Shown piece after piece: positions 32,467-42,604 of a DNA stretch of 64,000 nt; positions within the stretch are counted from its first letter, which is position 1, and the number at the start of each line of letters is the position of its first letter. The position numbers and the translations under genes are program-made. This DNA comes from Gigaspora margarita (Eukaryota; Glomeromycota; Glomeromycetes; Diversisporales; Gigasporaceae). The notes under the pieces were generated by a model. The model was not told where the DNA came from and made no database searches. It worked only from the letters and a program-made list of their open reading frames with translations. The stretch is from NCBI GenBank assembly GCA_009809945.1, contig WTPW01001603.1, positions 38,361-102,360 of the forward strand, read 5' to 3'.

Positions 32467-33185
32467 CAAATTTGGGACGTTCTTATCTTATAATTGAGTT
32501 TAAGTCAGGTCTAAAGTTTGAAATTAGTAAAATTTAGAGTTTGAGTCTGCTAGAGCACTACTCTAATCTTAACTCCTGACTAGCGTTGCCAAATTAATTA
32601 AAATAATTTGGTATTATAAAAACTAAAAATCAAAATAAAATTATATTTTTGCATTTTTAATAATTTTTGCATAATTTGAAAAACTGATATAAGAATTTAT
32701 TTGAACTATGCATGATATGTAAGGCAATACATCTATTAAATATTATATTATTTACATTATTAAATATCAATCTATTACTATTGCACTATTTTCTATAATT
32801 AGATACTTAATTACTAATATAATTATAAATCAAATTCGTTATCCATTTCGAACATTCTATTTATTAAATCGTCTATACTATAATTCATATTTCCAAATGA
32901 ATTTGAATTTCCTTTATCATTATTATGTGTTAACTTATCAAGTCGCAATTGACTATTAGTTTCAAATAAAAGGTTAGTAAGATCGATAACCTCTGAAATT
33001 GTGAGTACATTATTAGTCTGTTCAATGGAGGAATTTTTTGATTGTAAATGTTCGTGATCATTTGACAGTGAATGTTCTTGATTATCTAACAGTGAATATT
33101 CTTGATTATCTGATGGTGAGTCTTCATCTATATATTAAAAAATTAGATTTCTATCAGTCTATCATTATACAATTGAACTACATCT

Positions 33186-33348
33186 AAATCCCATCGATCT
33201 TACTATTAGTTTATATAGTACAAACTACTGATCCAAGCGGGGAGTGAAAATTTTACCCAAAACATATCAACCCACCAAATGCGAAAATATAATCCATCGA
33301 TCTTGCTATTAGTTAATGTAGTACAAACTACTAACCCAAGCGGAGACC
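33186..33348. repeat. Two direct repeats near the Helitron 5' end
   Basis: CCATCGATCTTACTATTAGT.. at 33190 and CCATCGATCTTGCTATTAGT.. at 33294 start ~55-bp units that are about 85% alike, both ending with an AAACTACT..CCAAGCGG phrase. Related words (CATATCAACCCACCAAA, GTATCAACCCAACAAA, GTATCAGCCCAACAAA) follow at 33263, 33354 and 33766. They might be subterminal protein-binding repeats; that is inference. Confidence 0.7.
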
Positions 33349-33613
33349 TCAAAACGTATCAACCCAACAAAGCACCTAAACACGTGAAAAAAAATGAAAA
33401 TATGTAAAACCTAAGGTACTAATAAAAAATGTCAGTAATAAAAATTTACAATAGAATGTGCTAATTTAACCCTATATCCACTAATATTAAGGATTTATAT
33501 CTAAAATTTTTTTACACGAATTTAGTTTATGTACATAATCAGATTTCCTATTTTATTTCATATTAATAAGTTGTAATTTTTTTACTTGAAGTACCTTTTT
33601 TTTGCATTTATAG

Positions 33614-33728
33614 CTAGAGTTGTTAATGGAGTACTCCAGTTAATAGTAAAACATATAACCCACTCTGGAGCACTCCAGAAGTGGGTTATATGTTTTATTA
33701 ATGTCTGGAGTACTCCATTAACAACCCT
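33614..33728. mobile_element. 115-bp hAT-type MITE nested in the Helitron
   Basis: Ends CTAGAGTTGTTAATGGAGTA and TACTCCATTAACAACCCT. ATTTATAG is duplicated (33606-33613, 33729-33736). The element is almost wholly palindromic, with three copies of a CTGGAG(T/C)(A/G)CTCC-type motif. A 66-codon ORF across it is incidental. Confidence 0.88.
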
Positions 33729-35211
33729 ATTTATAGCCAACTTGCTAAAAAATACAAAATTAAATCTGTATCAGCCCAACAAATAATCGAAATGCGCATA
33801 TAAGAAACAAAAAAAAAAGCTAAATTATGCAAAACCTATTGATTAAATCGATCTTTATGCACTAATAATTAAAAATGCTATTTAAAATAGATCTTTATGC
33901 ATTCGAAAAATGAACAAAATTTTTTTTTGTTTTTTTAAAATAAAATCAAACGTGCAAATATTTTGCGGCCAAAATACTTACCTATCGGAAGGTAGTTCAG
34001 TAAGTAGAACTATCTGAGATTTAAAATGTTATACAATATATCTAAATGCAGCTAATCAAATAATCCACACGTGAATATAAATACAATGCATTACGCCCAA
34101 CTATGTAATGCGTTACCACACGCTGCAAAAAAATGAATACAAATATACAGGCAATACAAGAAACAGATCGTGAACATAAAAACCATCTAGAACGAGAATA
34201 CTATGCAAGATGCATGTCACGTGATGAGATTTCGACTGCAGAACCATCAAAAATGTTTTGCGAAAGAAAAAATCGTCTTGCAAGAGAAGCACATGCTCAC
34301 CGTACTGCAAACGAAACCGTCAAAGATGCTGAACAACGTTGAAGTGTACAAAAACAAACATATGCTTGCCAACGTGAAGAAGCGTCTGCAGAACAACAGA
34401 AATGCGAAGAAAAAAGCAGAAAAATGTTAAACATAAAGTTACTAAAACAGCGCGTTGTGAAAATTATAATACAAATAATGTAACTTCACACAATATAGGT
34501 CAAATGAATGTGCTGTGTCCTGAGTGCAAAGCATTGCATTGGATAGATGAAAAGGTTGCTGGGTCCCAAAAATCTCTCATTTTTAGTATTTGCTGTGCAA
34601 AGGGTACAGTACAACTTCCACCTGTCGTTTCCCCACCTCCACTATTGCAAACACTTTTAATAGATGAAAGTGTTCAAGTATGTGAATTTTGAAAAAAAAT
34701 TTGAATATACAACTCTGTATTAGTCTTTACTTCTATGGGTGTCAATATTAATAATTGTGTTACTGGAGCACAGGGTGTATATAGTTTTCACATACAAGGA
34801 GAACTTTATCATCGAATTGGGTCTCTTATGCCTGAGAATCATAATACACCTTTATTTTCACAAATTTACAAGTGAACAATTACAAGTTAGACTATGGTTG
34901 ATGCCTGATCTTGATTTAAGTATTCTTGAATGCCTTCAAACAAAAAATGTTGCATGAAGTCAATCCTTATGTACATGTATTTCAAAATGCAGCCTGTATT
35001 TTAAATAAAAATTCTGCACAGGATATACAAATTGTTATAACTAAAACACGCAATAATCTTCAATATACTATACCTACTGCTTCTGAAATTGCTATCCTTA
35101 TGGTCGAAAATGGACAAGAAGTTGAACCATCAAATAGAGATATCATATTGCGTAAACAAGGTGGTGGTCTTCAATGCATTTCTGAAATTCACCATAGCTA
35201 TAGTCCTTTAC

Positions 35212-35515
35212 ATTATGTTTTATTGTTTCTTTATGGTGAATCTGGATAGCATCCCAGTATTTTTTTAAAAGCCCATGAAGAAATTCTTTTATCAAATGAT
35301 AATTTAGACAACATATATGAAGATAAATTAATAACTAATAGTAGATCTTTACTATATTTCAAATTTACTCAGCTATAGTTTTTTGTATTATATTTTCTCA
35401 TAGTAAATCTGAATGGAATTCTATTATTTTTTTAAAAGACCATGAACAACTTCTTTCAACAAGTGATAATTTAGGCAATATTCATGAAGATGACTCAATA
35501 ACTGATGGTATATCA
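35212..35515 (+). repeat. Internal duplication within the Helitron gene
   Basis: TTATTGTTTCTTTATGGTGA..ATTTTTTTAAAAGCCCATGA.. at 35220-35335 is repeated with about 80% identity at 35385-35510 (ATTTTTTTAAAAGACCATGA, GATAATTTAGGCAATATTCA). The first copy ends in a decayed stretch. The duplication disrupts the frame. Confidence 0.75.
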
Positions 35516-37371
35516 CGAACTAATGTGTCAATGATGCAGTACTATGTATATCGTCTGCAGTTACAAATTCAAAATACAGATGAAGTATTTGTTCTACACA
35601 GAGCTAGCTGTCTTTTTCAGCAGTATATTGTTGATGCCTATGCATGTATTGAACAAAGTTGATTAAATTATCTAAGATGCAACCAAAAAACTATTCGTTC
35701 TGAATTGTATAGTAGAATTCAAGATGCATTATTAACAAGTGATAAATTACCTAAAAATCTTCATATCAGTCATTGTATTATACTTCCCTCAAGCTTTATT
35801 GGAGGCCCACGACATATAAAACAATTGTACCAAGATGCTATGACAATTGTTGGTCAGTTGGGCAAACCAGATCTTTTTATAACAATGACTTGCAACCCAA
35901 AATGGGCTGAGATTCAAGCAGAACTATTATCTGGTCAAACAGCACAAGACTGTCCTGATCTCTGTGCACATGTATTTCGAGTAAAGCTAACTGCACTGCT
36001 AAATGATATTGTTAAAGCTAGAATATTTGGTCAATTAATTGAATATATCTATGTTATTGAAGCACAAATGCATGGTCTACTTCATGCACATATGTTGTTC
36101 ATTTTAGCTCCAGAGGACAAACCTCATACAAGTGAAGAGTTTGATCATATTGTTTTAGCAAAGATTCCTGATCCACTTATATATCCTGAAGAGTACGAAA
36201 TTGTAGCAAAATGCATGATGCATGGACCCTGTGGACCAAGTAATATAAATGCACCATGTATGCATGATGGAAAATGCTCAAAGATGTATCCAAAAACCTT
36301 TTAGCCTACAACATGTCAAAATAATGATGGCTATTCAGTCTACTGCCAATTTTTTGATGAACATAATGTACAAGTAAAAGGTGTTCTACTTGATAACCGT
36401 TGGGTCATACCACATAATCTCTACCTATGTAAAAAATATCAATGTCATATAAATGTTAAAATTTGCTCTTCAGTACGTGCAGTTAAATACCTTTTCAAAT
36501 ATGTGTACAAAGGGCATGATAGAGCAACTGTAACAATTAGCAATAATAGTAATTTGGATACACAAAATGCAGAAGTAGTTAATGAAATTAGACAGTATAT
36601 TGATGCACACTATATTTCAGCATCTGAATCATTTGGGCAAATAATGCATTTTAAAATGTATAGAGAATCACCAGATATTGTTCGCTTAGTTGTACATCTT
36701 CCTGGGTGTCATTTAGTTACCTTTGCTAACAATGAATCACTTGAAGCAATCTGACAACGTGCAGAAAATGAAAATATAACCCTAATAGCTTGGTTTGAAG
36801 CTAATAGAAATTCTTCTTTTACTATATTAGCAAGTAATTATACATATTCTCAATTTTCTCAAGCCTTTGTTTTTGATCAAAAATCAAAAAAATGGCATCC
36901 ACGTATTAGAGGCAATTCGATTGGCCATATGTATTTTGTTCATCCAGGAGCTGGAAAACGATTTTATTTGCACCTATGTTAAGTACTGTATGAGGAGCTC
37001 AATCCTTTACTCATTTGAGAACTGTAAATGGAGTTGTACATACTATTTTTAAAAATGCCTGCTGAGCTTTAGGACTATTACAAGATGATAATGAATAGGA
37101 CCGTTGTTTAGAAGATGCAGCAAAAATATATTCAGGCAGTCAGCTTCGATATTTATTTGCTATTATTTTAATCAATTACCATCCAAATAAACCAGAACAA
37201 CTATGGGCAAAACATATTGTAGCTTTTACTGATGATATCCTATATAGTACACAGCAGCAATCGCAAAATTCCACTTTACAATTAACTGAATCTGAAATTG
37301 AAAATGAAGCATTAATTCGATTAGAAACCATTCTTTTATAGCAAAACAAATTATTAAAAGACTTTCCAAAT

Positions 37372-38973
37372 ATGCCCTATTCAGATGTTTTTTGTGAATT
37401 TGGAAATACTTTGTTAAATGAGGAATTGAACTATGATATACCTACTCTTACAAATTTCATTGAACAAACTTTACGCTGCTTAAATTCTGAACAACATGCT
37501 ATTTTCAATGAAATAATTCAAGCTCTTGAAACTTGCACTTTTGCATGTTTTTTTATATATAGATCTGCAGGAACTGGCAAAACCTTCCTTTACAACCTTT
37601 TTCTTGCCATAGTTCGTTCAAACAGAAATATTGCTTTAGCAGTTGCTTCTTTAGGAATTGCTTCTATATTACTTGATGGAGGTTGTACAGCCCACTCATG
37701 CTTTAAAATTCTACTTGAGCTTGATAAAGATTCAACTTGCAATATTTTAGCTAATTCTGATCTTGCTGAACTTATAAAACGAGCCACTCTTATTATTTGG
37801 GATGAAGCTCCAATGATGCATCACCATGCGTTTAAAGCAGTTGATTGCACTTTTAGAGACATTATGAGTTTAGTTGATCAAAACTTTGGAAATTTACCAT
37901 TTGGAGGAAAAGTAGTAGTTTTTGGTGATGATTATTGGCAAATCCTTCCTGTAGTTCCAAAAGGAGGGCATGCGGATATTATTAATGCCAGTTTTTGCAG
38001 TTCACACTTATGGCAGTATGTTAAAATAAGAATGCTAACAATTAATATGCGCTTATGTACTGCCTTAAATGTTGTTGATGCTTCAAGTGCTGCTTCATTA
38101 AGAAAATTTTCTAACTGGCTACTTTTAATTGGTAAAGGACAAATAACTGAAATTGAACCAAATAGTAACTACATTAATCTGCCACAGAGTATTGTAATAC
38201 ATGGTGATTCTTATCAGAGCTTGATTGATTTTGTATACCCCAATTTACAGACAAATGCACTTAATTCAGCATATATAGTGGAAAGAAGTATTTTAGCACC
38301 ATGCAATGCAGAAGTAGACATGCTTAACTCAGATATTCTTTCACAATTTCCTAGAGAAGAAAAGTTATATTATAGTGCAGATTCTTTAGATCAAAGCTCT
38401 GCTATGTATAATCCAACTCAGAAAGATATTTATTCAACTGAATTTCTCAATTCATTAAGACTTAGTGGATTACCTTCTCATGTATTAACATTGAAAGTAG
38501 GATCTCCTATTATTCTACTTCGAAATATTGATGCCAATAAAGGTCTTTGTAATGGTACACGCCTTATTTGCAGGACACTACAAAATAATGTCATTGAAGC
38601 AGAACATGTTAGTGGATCATTTAAAGGAAAGAGTGTGTTTTTGCCACGTATTGAATTATCACTATCCAATTGTTCTATACCATTTGCTTTTAAACGGCGT
38701 CAATTTTCATGTCAACTTGCCTTTGCCATGTCCATCCACAAGTCTCAAGGACAGACTATAAATTTTCTTGGAGTTTATCTTTCCAAGCCAGTGTTCTCAC
38801 ATGGACAATTTTATGTTGCCTGTTCACATGTTAGTATCTACCAAAATTTGCGCCTTTTTCTTGGACCAGCCTCTTCTGAATTACTTAATTGTACCAAAAA
38901 TATTGTGTATCCAGAAGTTTTCAAAGATGCAATGCTACATTATTGCAATAACTTTTGCTTTCAAGTCAAATAA
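37372..38973 (+). pseudogene. PIF1-like helicase domain of the Helitron, open 533-codon frame
   Basis: Still open for 533 codons. Motif I is RSAGTGKTF (about residues 64-72); the usual first Gly of the Walker A loop is Arg. Walker B is IIWDEAP (near residue 140). Motif III is FGDDYWQILPVV (near residue 184), where the family normally has GGDFRQ, so the Arg is Trp. Motif V-like SIHKSQGQT (near residue 454) is intact. Motif VI YVACSHV (near residue 484) has His where the arginine finger of YVALSRV is expected. Open but probably catalytically dead. This Met is internal; the domain is normally fused to Rep upstream. Confidence 0.9.
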
Positions 38974-39623
38974 AAATTTACTTATTATATCCAGTACTCA
39001 AGGCATCAAAGTTTTTGCTACATTATATTTCTTCTAAAATTAAGAATTTAGTATAATTATTACATCTTAGAAGCATTTTAATTATAATTATAAGAATTAC
39101 AATACTTATCTATTTACTAAAAAAACTGAAGTTCAATAACTATTTTGTTTGTTCATTTTTTTTACAATATTAATATTTACGCTATATTTGTTAGTTAGTA
39201 GTTCATGAAACATAATGTACTACCTTTGAATTTATTATTATAATGCAATTCTAAAAATTTGTACCATTTATTTCATTTATTTATTTCAATCAAACCCTGT
39301 TTTAATTATGGCAATTACAATTTTACTTGCAGTTCTAGGCACTAAATCTAAATATTAAGAATAACAAAAATGAAATAATGCTATCTAATGATTATTTAAT
39401 TAACTACTAATCATTGCAATTTTTAATTTTGCTAAAAACTTTATCCTGCCTTTTTGGTATTTACAAAATTATATCTACTGTACTATTTGATCATATGATT
39501 ATGTATATTCATAAAATAATAACTACTCTTAAATACCAGACTCAAATAACATATTAAATTCATTAAGATACTTAAAATATTACTTTCTTAATTTTTAAGT
39601 TAAATAAATGTGTTTAAATATAA

Positions 39624-39654
39624 CCTATCGTTTAACGACGGGTCTTACAACTAG
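39624..39654 (+). other. Helitron 3' terminal hairpin and CTAG end
   Basis: The stem CCTATCG / CGACGGG (one A-C mismatch, one T-G pair) has a 5-nt loop TTTAA. It is followed by TCTTACAA and CTAG, then host T. This is the termination signal of rolling-circle transposition. The reverse of CTA also supplies an artificial TAG stop to the interrupted hAT exon. Confidence 0.92.
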
Positions 39655-41845
39655 TTTGAATAAAATAAAAGTTCATCAATATCATAAATTATAGCACCAT
39701 TAACTGAATCTCTTAATTCTTGTTGAGTTAAATCTTGTTCATAGTAAATTAATTCTTTTTTGATGTTTGTTAAGTAATAGGATTGAATCTTCGCCATTGA
39801 TTCAACATGATGAACATCAAGATTATGCCGATTATTTCCATAAAACCATCTTAACATAGAAAAGTTTCTTTCGCACCCTGCCTGAGAAGGCATTATCGAA
39901 AATAATTTTATTGCAAGTTTAATTAAAGGGCTTTCTTTATCTTCGTCCTCAAACGTAAGCCACCAATTAAGTGATGTTTCACTTTCTTTCTTATACTCCA
40001 TATCAAAAGGATCTTGATTCCGTTTGTATTTTCTAAGATCATCTAATAAATCTGAACATGAATCTTCATCATTATTTAAAGCCTTCCAATATTCAGATGC
40101 AATTTTACAAATTCGTCTAAATGTTCCCTTTTTTAATCCCAAACCACGACAACCAGGATGTAGAAAATATCCAAGTAAATACACATCATGATCAAACTCC
40201 TTGTATCGACGATTAAATATACTAACAGCATTGTTTTTTAACACATTTTCTTGAGGTATCCAATTAATTGCAATAGCCAATTTTATGTATTCAATGTAAC
40301 AATCGGCCATTGTTGCAGTTTTGGATTCCACAATATTAATGGCAGTCTTAATCGGTTTAAAAATTTCTGAGATTATTTTACATGTTCGAAATAATTCTTT
40401 ATCTTCAATATACTTAGATACATTTTTGTTAGTTAATATATTAGGATGTTCACACTTAATCTATATAATTTAATAAATGATATTAATATATAAGCAATTA
40501 TATATAGACAATTAAATTAAATTACCCATTCAAAGATTGGACGTGCGCGCAATAATGAATCAGTTGTATTCCAAAGAGAACACCATCGTGTTTTGCTATA
40601 CATTTTTAAATCACCACCTTTAATTTGCAAGTTTGATAATCCTTCTTTTAAAATAGCATTTGCACGATGGTTTCTGTTAAAAAATCCAATAATTTCACTG
40701 CTTTGAGAAATCAGATTTCCAATTAATTTAAGTTTTATTAAATCGGTAGCAATAAGGTTTAGTGAGTGAGCTGCACACCGGATATTTAAAATATGCGGAT
40801 ATTTTTGACTAATTATTTGTCATGCAACTCTAACATTGCTACCTCCATCCGTTACTATCCCAGCAAATTTGTTAATTCCTATATTTATAATAATGTTCTC
40901 AATTTCATTTGCAATATATTTTCAAGTTTGTGAAAATTTGGAATAATCTTTAAGCGCAATAAGATATTCGTGCCGGTCTGTAGTTGAAACTATATAATTA
41001 TAAATCGAATCTCCATTCGGCGATGACCATCCATCAAGGGCAAGTGTTAAAAAGTTACACCTTCCTAATTCTGCATCAATTTTTAAGTTGATTTGTGCAG
41101 TCTCTTGTTCCAATAATCTATTCGAAAAGTGTCATACGACCAGGTGGCATATATATCGAATTAAGATGTTTAAATAAATCAATCATAAATGGGTTGCTGA
41201 TAATATCAAATGATGCGCCTGTCATAATCCAAGCTTTCAAAATGGCTTGGTCGATTTTATTTTGCTCATATGATGATAAATCATGCTGTTTTGATGGGTT
41301 TTCATTAGAGCTTTTTGCTCGCTTGTAATTAGTAATCTTATCTGAAAGGAACTCTTGCCAGTGTTATTTTATAGTTTTAGGAACATCGGGACAAATATTC
41401 GCAAGATGAGCTTCCATTTCCGCAGGACGTCCATAGCTCCAATATTTTGGGCAATAATGACAGGTTGCACTACGGTCACTATTAACATTACTTGATATGT
41501 AATAATCCCAAATTTTTTCTTTTGGACGACCTGCACTTTTTCGTTTTAGTGACCTATTTTGTTCTTCTGAATATGTTTCAGTTTGAGATAGTTGGTTTAA
41601 ATTTGTAGAGGTCGATTCATCGATCATATTAGAAGTTCGAAAGAGATTTCACTATAATAAGGATTTTTGTATCGTTGATATTTTAAATGATCATATGATT
41701 TATCAATGATTAAATTACTGTAATAATTTTTGCTTTTATAATTCTAAATTAATTATAATATTGCAATTTTTGTAATTACTTAGCAACAATATTTTTGTAA
41801 GGTAAATTATTTTTGCATCTAAATTTAATTAAGTTGGCAACGCTA

Positions 41846-42604
41846 CTCCTGACCCTAAAAAAAATGTCCAAAAAAGTTTTATTTTTCAGTAGCTTGTCAA
41901 TTTTTTTATACATAATTTTAATACGTGACATTTATTGTCGCAGATCATAATTTAAAATGAAATCTATATTTTCTACTTAACCTGCTAACCTTCTAAAACT
42001 CACTAATACTTGTTTATTATAACTTTTTTTAAAATAAACCCTAACCCTAACCCTAATCCCTAACCCTAAAAAATGCACCCCAAAAAAAATTTAGTTTTTG
42101 AGATTTTTTATACTATAATTTCATTTTAATCTGGATTTCATTAATACGTGATATTTATGAACATATAAATAATCAATTAAGTGTAATAACGAAATAAAAA
42201 AGATAACTAAAAAATTATTGAATCCCGAAATTGACATCAGTCTAATAATGTTTAGGCTGAACAACCTATTTTACACTTGCCAGTTTGATTTTATATATAG
42301 GTTATATATAGATTTGGTTTCATTACAAATATCGGTTTGGTTTATTTTAAAGTCATATATACAAAAATATACTAGTGAAGTAGGTATAATAGGTAACAAA
42401 ATTAATTTCTCACCAACTAATACAGTATTTAAATATAGTTAAAGTAATTACTAAGTTTGAATTATAGTTTTATTAAATTTTAGTATATATATTGTATAAA
42501 AAATAGTTTCTGTACACTAATTAAGTACGTACTAAAAATCTTACGTCCCAATATATTTGATTATGTTTTTTTTTTTAAAAAAAAAATAATAATATGATTC
42601 TCTT
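41846..42604. other. Spacer between hAT element and chitin synthase 3' end
   Basis: Contains imperfect direct repeats: 41849-41940 resembles 42058-42160 (both CCCTAAAAAA..CCAAAAAA.. through AATACGTGA.ATTTAT). CCCTAACCCTAACCCTAATCCCTAACCCTAA lies at 42039-42069. No gene is supported. Confidence 0.6.
42039..42069. repeat. Interstitial telomere-like CCCTAA run
   Basis: Five near-tandem CCCTAA units, one interrupted by an extra T. This is the longest such run in the window; shorter runs occur at 6492, 8668, 9903, 24353, 31912, 32066, 54734 and 62617, mostly inside miniature elements. Confidence 0.85.

Larger units (their letters stand above)
34133..38973 (+). pseudogene. Helitron Rep-helicase (RepHel) gene, broken
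   Basis: From Met 34133: a charged Arg/Ala-rich N-terminus, a zinc-finger-like CPECKALHW segment (34520), a Helitron-like N domain (GVYSFHIQGELYHRIGSL near 34770; MLHEVNPYVHVFQNA near 34950), then DLFITMTCNPKW (35870) and the Rep HUH motif LLHAHMLF (36078-36101). MMHGPCG follows (36218), then the Rep tyrosine motif KYLFKYVYKG (36485-36514) with both Tyr present. A linker with AALGLLQDD-like and YSGSQLRYLF (37128) leads into the PIF1-type helicase (37372-38973). Stops at 34340, 34690, 35247, 36302 and 36752, plus several frameshifts, break it. Between 35212 and 35515 there is an internal duplication. Rep nicks and joins single-stranded DNA and the helicase unwinds it during rolling-circle transposition; this copy cannot do so. 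Confidence 0.93.
33127..39654 (+). mobile_element. 6.5-kb Helitron inserted in the hAT transposase exon
   Basis: The 5' end is TCTATATATTAAAA, preceded by A (33126). The 3' end is CTAG (39651-39654), followed by T (39655). Eight bases before CTAG is a 19-nt hairpin (39624-39642). TC start, hairpin plus CTRR end, A|T target and no target duplication are the Helitron definition. The reading frame of the hAT gene across the A|T join confirms both boundaries independently. It encodes a Rep-helicase gene on the plus strand, now broken. A 115-bp MITE (33614-33728) is nested inside. Confidence 0.95.
32823..41627 (-). pseudogene. hAT transposase, interrupted by a Helitron and four small lesions
   Basis: Starts Met 41627. 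Order: BED-type zinc finger (CHYCPKYWSYGRPAEMEAHL, about 41490-41410); ALDGWSSPNGDS (first catalytic Asp, near 41040); GIVTDGGSNV (second Asp, near 40860); CAAHSLNLIATDLI (near 40770); SKTRWCSLW (near 40600); a 65-bp GT..AG intron (40461-40525); then the C-terminal dimerisation region SQAGCERNFSMLRWFYG (near 39880). The exon reaches 39655, is cut by the Helitron and resumes at 33126. Removing the Helitron makes the frame continuous through ..DELLFYSNEDSPSDNQ.., ending at a stop at 32823-32825. About 735 codons, full length for the family. Lesions: TAA near 41365, a frameshift near 41120, TGA near 40920 and TGA near 40820. Inactive. Confidence 0.93.
32581..41845 (-). mobile_element. Complete hAT transposon, split by a Helitron
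   Basis: The TIRs TAGCGTTGCCAAATTAATTA and AATTAAGTTGGCAACGCTA are near perfect. CTCCTGAC is duplicated at 32573-32580 and 41846-41853. The element is 9265 bp as it stands and 2737 bp once the Helitron at 33127-39654 is removed. It carries one transposase gene on the minus strand, with an intron, reaching almost from end to end. The duplication is intact, so the element as a unit is unrearranged apart from the Helitron, but its gene has stops and one frameshift. Confidence 0.93.

Noticed and set aside
33586..33786. 66-codon plus-strand ORF
   Set aside because: It spans a palindromic MITE with a clear 8-bp target duplication.
34739..34957. Separate small gene in the Helitron
   Set aside because: It is the Rep gene's Helitron-like N region in a shifted frame, not an independent gene.
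42218..42442. 74-codon plus-strand ORF downstream of the chitin synthase
   Set aside because: AT-rich, no motif, and composition is that of the surrounding spacer.
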